A stretch of 27,363 bases of DNA from Anammoximicrobium sp032229885. Lineage in GTDB: Bacteria; Planctomycetota; Planctomycetia; Pirellulales; Pirellulaceae. The notes below the pieces were generated by a model. That model searched no databases and was not told the DNA's origin. It saw nothing but the letters and a program-made list of their open reading frames with translations. Positions 25,080 through 27,363 of this stretch are shown here, piece after piece; position 1 is the stretch's first letter, and each line of letters starts with the position of its first letter. Both the position numbers and the translations under genes were made by a program. The DNA lies in the NCBI GenBank assembly GCA_032229885.1, contig JAVYAJ010000409.1, positions 1 through 27,363 on the forward strand. Direction: 5' to 3'.

Positions 25080-26569
25080 GCCCCCGCGCGACGCAAGTCC
25101 ATGGTATGGCGCGACCAGATCGCAATCTGGCAGGTCGCGCTTGGTTGCACCGAGACGACCGGCGACGTCAGCGCAAACGATGTGTCCGTCTTGTCGCCCT
25201 GGCGGCGGACTTCGATCGACGTCCCACCGCCCGACGCGCGCGGCGGTCCGTGGTCAATGATCAGCGCGGCGTTGTAGTTCCCAATCGACCAGTCTTCGAT
25301 CGCCGCCAGGCCGAAGGCAGGCTTAAGCGGCTCGGGCGGCTCGTATCGAAATGTGGCGCCGGCCCGTCGTAGCTGTGCGGTGATCGGAACGCCATCCAAA
25401 AACGCCTCGACCGAATGGGGATCGACGCCCACGCCGTCCGAGCCATCGGTCAAGGTGAACACCAACGGCTGCCGAGCGTCCTGAGTGCGTCGCGGCGCAT
25501 AGTCCAGCAGTTGCGGAGGCGAGGTGTCGGCCGCGGACCACGCGCGGTCCTCGATCCAGCCCCGTTCGTCGCCCAGCCGCACCTGCCGGACGATGGGCGT
25601 GACGGCGGCGCGGATGGCGCCGAGCGTCAGGCGATATTGGAACCAGGTGTGGCCCGTATGGATTGGCGACAAGGGGGGGCCGGAGGACGTAAATTGGGAT
25701 CTCGGTGTCCCATCAGGCCCCGCGAAGGGCGTCCAATCGCGAGGCCCGCCGTCGTGGTCGGCCGCCGAGCGAACCTGTAGCCCGACGCTCGTGCCTTCCG
25801 GCATGTCAGCCTGCCAGGAAACGCGGCCCCGTTCGCAAGGTTCGGCCATCCGCTGCGGCCGCGACAACAGCTCGCCTTCGGCCGCGTATTGCGGCGGATC
25901 GGATTGCGCGAACCAAGCTACGCGCTGCAATCGGAACTGCCGCGAACCGAACAGATTCGGCGAATCGAAACCGATTTGAACGACGGCCGCCGCTGCGCCG
26001 CGCGGGGCCCGCGACTCGACGCTCACCTCGTACCAGTCGTCGCTGGCCGCGGCAAAGCGGAACGGGGTCGTCTCCAACGCGCGTCCGTCCCGATCCAGCC
26101 AGCGGATCTGGTTGTGGAACGACTCGCCGTGGCCCTGGGCCATCGACAAGTCGAGCGTATGCGCCGCGGCGAGCACCAGGCGGCACAGTGTCCCCTCGAC
26201 AACCGCGATGGGCGGCGAGGCCAGTTCGAAGGCCGTGTCGATCTGCGGACCGTCGCGGTGTACCAACAAACTCCGATTCTCGGCCGCATCGTCGGCGATC
26301 TCGATCTTGAGGGCCTGCTGATAGTTCTTGATCCCCCAGTTTTCCGGATCGCGTTCAAATCGCCACGCAACGATCGGTTCCCAGAGGCGGGCCAGTTGCA
26401 CGGCGTGGTTCTGGTCCGGCGCACAGCCGATGTCGCGGCCCAGGCAGAATCGCGGCGCGCTGTCCGCGCCGGCTGCGCGCATCGCCACGGGTTGCAGAAA
26501 ACTCGCCGCCGCCAGAATCGCCGCCAGCCATGGCAGCCTCGCGGTCGCAAAGATTCGTCGGTTCGTCAT
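24959..26569 (-). CDS. 5' part of the frameshifted glycoside-hydrolase-like protein (Tat signal and binding modules)
   Basis: The intact start of a gene of about 1000 residues in total. ATG at 26569 has AAGGA seven bases upstream. The signal has a Tat-like NRRIF motif followed by hydrophobic LPWLAAILAAASFL. A binding-like module spans about 65-215. It is followed by a beta-rich linker and an Ig-like module (about 350-412). A second copy of the first module starts near 415: compare NWGIKNYQQALKIEI with DWSIGNYNAALIIDH and AAAHTLDL with SRHTMDL. Real homology ends at about G498, where the frame goes out of register; the last 38 residues are Arg/Ala-rich and nonsense. The other frame then continues with SIRWLDGQG, exactly the expected counterpart of QIRWLDRDG. 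The two halves are therefore one gene. Confidence 0.78.
   Translation of the reverse strand: MTNRRIFATARLPWLAAILAAASFLQPVAMRAAGADSAPRFCLGRDIGCAPDQNHAVQLARLWEPIVAWRFERDPENWGIKNYQQALKIEIADDAAENRSLLVHRDGPQIDTAFELASPPIAVVEGTLCRLVLAAAHTLDLSMAQGHGESFHNQIRWLDRDGRALETTPFRFAAASDDWYEVSVESRAPRGAAAAVVQIGFDSPNLFGSRQFRLQRVAWFAQSDPPQYAAEGELLSRPQRMAEPCERGRVSWQADMPEGTSVGLQVRSAADHDGGPRDWTPFAGPDGTPRSQFTSSGPPLSPIHTGHTWFQYRLTLGAIRAAVTPIVRQVRLGDERGWIEDRAWSAADTSPPQLLDYAPRRTQDARQPLVFTLTDGSDGVGVDPHSVEAFLDGVPITAQLRRAGATFRYEPPEPLKPAFGLAAIEDWSIGNYNAALIIDHGPPRASGGGTSIEVRRQGDKTDTSFALTSPVVSVQPSATCQIAIWSRHTMDLRRAGAGKARPARSAGSMARAARWAIRWAWTWAAPARGGDRRNSN
25076..25085 (-). other. Frameshift site in a G-rich run
   Basis: On the coding strand the run reads GGGGG-C-GGGG. 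Upstream codons (A495-G496-A497-G498) and downstream codons (GAA GGC TCG) are out of register by one base, equivalent to a missing G or a -1 shift. The duplicated module provides an internal control for where the frame should continue. The cause could be a true deletion, a sequencing or assembly error at the run, or programmed slippage at G-GGG-AAG. Confidence 0.75.
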
Positions 26570-27363
26570 CGCCCGTTCCTTGTGGAGGCGGCAAACAGGG
26601 CCGCAGGGTATAGGACCAGATCACGCTGCCGCTGCGCCTGCGATTGTACATTCGCCCGCCCGTGGTTTCGAACCGGCCCGCGCGATACGGCTGGAAATTG
26701 CGCGTCGAGCATGGCTCGGCGTTGAACCTGCTCAATTGCGCGACAGACCTGCTTCGCGAGTCGAAGCCACGAACCGGGCTCTCGCTGACGTTCGACGGCA
26801 CAGACATGAGGTCCTGGGGTGACGTGTCCCACGGCCGCCGGACGCGCCACAATCCAAACGAACAGCGAGTCAGACCTTGCTCGTCCTATCCCTGGCGTGG
26901 TGTAGTGGGGTGATCAGCGCGTCTTCGCGACGTGTGATCACCTCGGATCCCAAAGCCAAAGCGGCGCCGGATTGCCCGGCCGAGCCGCCAGATCGTGGCG
27001 TCCATCCTGCGAATCAATCCGGCGGATCTCAGCGATTGTCCGCTCACAACGGCTTCACTGGTAAGCGCCCAGGAGGACCATGTACGACCGCGGGAGGACG
27101 GCGAGGGGGTGGACAGAGTAGGTCGGTAGCTCGAGTGGCGGCGAGGTGGCCTGGGCTTGAGACGAGGGTGAGGAGTTGAGCCGAAGGGCCAGCAGGCGAA
27201 GAGCGCGCTTGGCGTAGGAACGTGTGGGGCCGGGTTATGCACGCCGGATTACACCGACGTAGAATGTAGCCCAGCGCGGCCTCGCTGTGCTCGGCCGCAA
27301 CCAAATAGAGCGACACCCCAAGTCCATTCGAAACGCCCTGGAAGGCGGGTCCAGATTCAGGGC
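26570..27363. other. Terminal non-coding or unresolved region
   Basis: I see no gene I can support on either strand. Several open frames exist but lack ribosome-binding sites and family features. A strongly purine-biased stretch runs about 27070-27190. An inverted repeat GCGGCC/GGCCGC (27276-27281 and 27293-27298) could form a small hairpin. The window ends inside this region, so a gene could begin beyond it. Confidence 0.4.

Noticed and set aside
23376..25277. 633-residue open frame on the plus strand
   Set aside because: It is antisense to the glycoside-hydrolase-like gene; the minus strand shows duplicated modules and barrel motifs, the plus strand shows none.

Overview
The window is GC-rich, bacterial and gene-dense, and it reads like a planctomycete chromosome, probably Pirellulales-like. 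I infer this from the kinds of proteins present, not from a marker gene: a secreted YdjY-domain protein, a GH10 xylanase, Tat-exported Gfo/Idh/MocA and TIM-barrel sugar isomerase proteins, a DUF4832 protein, a ceramidase-like/beta-lactamase-like fusion, and short palindromic GC-rich repeats of the kind common in these genomes. There is no rRNA, tRNA or CRISPR array, and no complete mobile element.

Layout. 1-624 is non-coding and holds a mirror-symmetric cluster of palindromic repeats. 625-5619 (minus strand) carries YdjY-domain protein, GH10 xylanase, a HEAT/STN-like secreted protein and a membrane-anchored parvulin isomerase, the last two with overlapping stop and start. 6162-7991 (plus) is a large unassigned protein with a possible heparinase-like C-terminal half, followed by a candidate 52-residue gene on the minus strand (7999-8157). 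8448-8551 is an eight-copy 13-bp tandem repeat just upstream of a Tat-exported sugar isomerase/epimerase-like gene (8594-9490). 9836-13421 (minus) is a likely sugar operon transcribed PfkB kinase, xylose isomerase-like protein, Gfo/Idh/MocA oxidoreductase. A divergently transcribed class I aldolase-like gene follows at 14138-15310. 15806-16921 is a saccharopine dehydrogenase-like reductase that overlaps a convergent CorA magnesium transporter (16889-17884). 18076-20508 is the ceramidase-like/serine hydrolase fusion lipoprotein.

20509-23573 contains a decayed IS630-type transposase, an intact secreted DUF4832 protein, and a short sequence resembling one arm of group II intron domain V, so the DUF4832 gene is bracketed by mobile-element debris. 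23574-26569 (minus) is one very large secreted glycoside-hydrolase-like gene split by a single-base frameshift in a G run. 26570-27363 has no gene I can support.

How the genes may work together. The overall theme is carbohydrate and polymer breakdown: secreted xylanase and glycoside-hydrolase-like proteins outside, Tat-exported sugar oxidoreductase and isomerase in the periplasm, and a cytosolic isomerase, sugar kinase and aldolase. The last set has the logic of a complete isomerise-phosphorylate-cleave route, but the substrate is not known. I see no obviously new defence or mobile system. The most useful leads are the divergent sugar cluster with an altered metal ligand, the fusion lipoprotein, the frameshifted giant hydrolase and the repeat structures.
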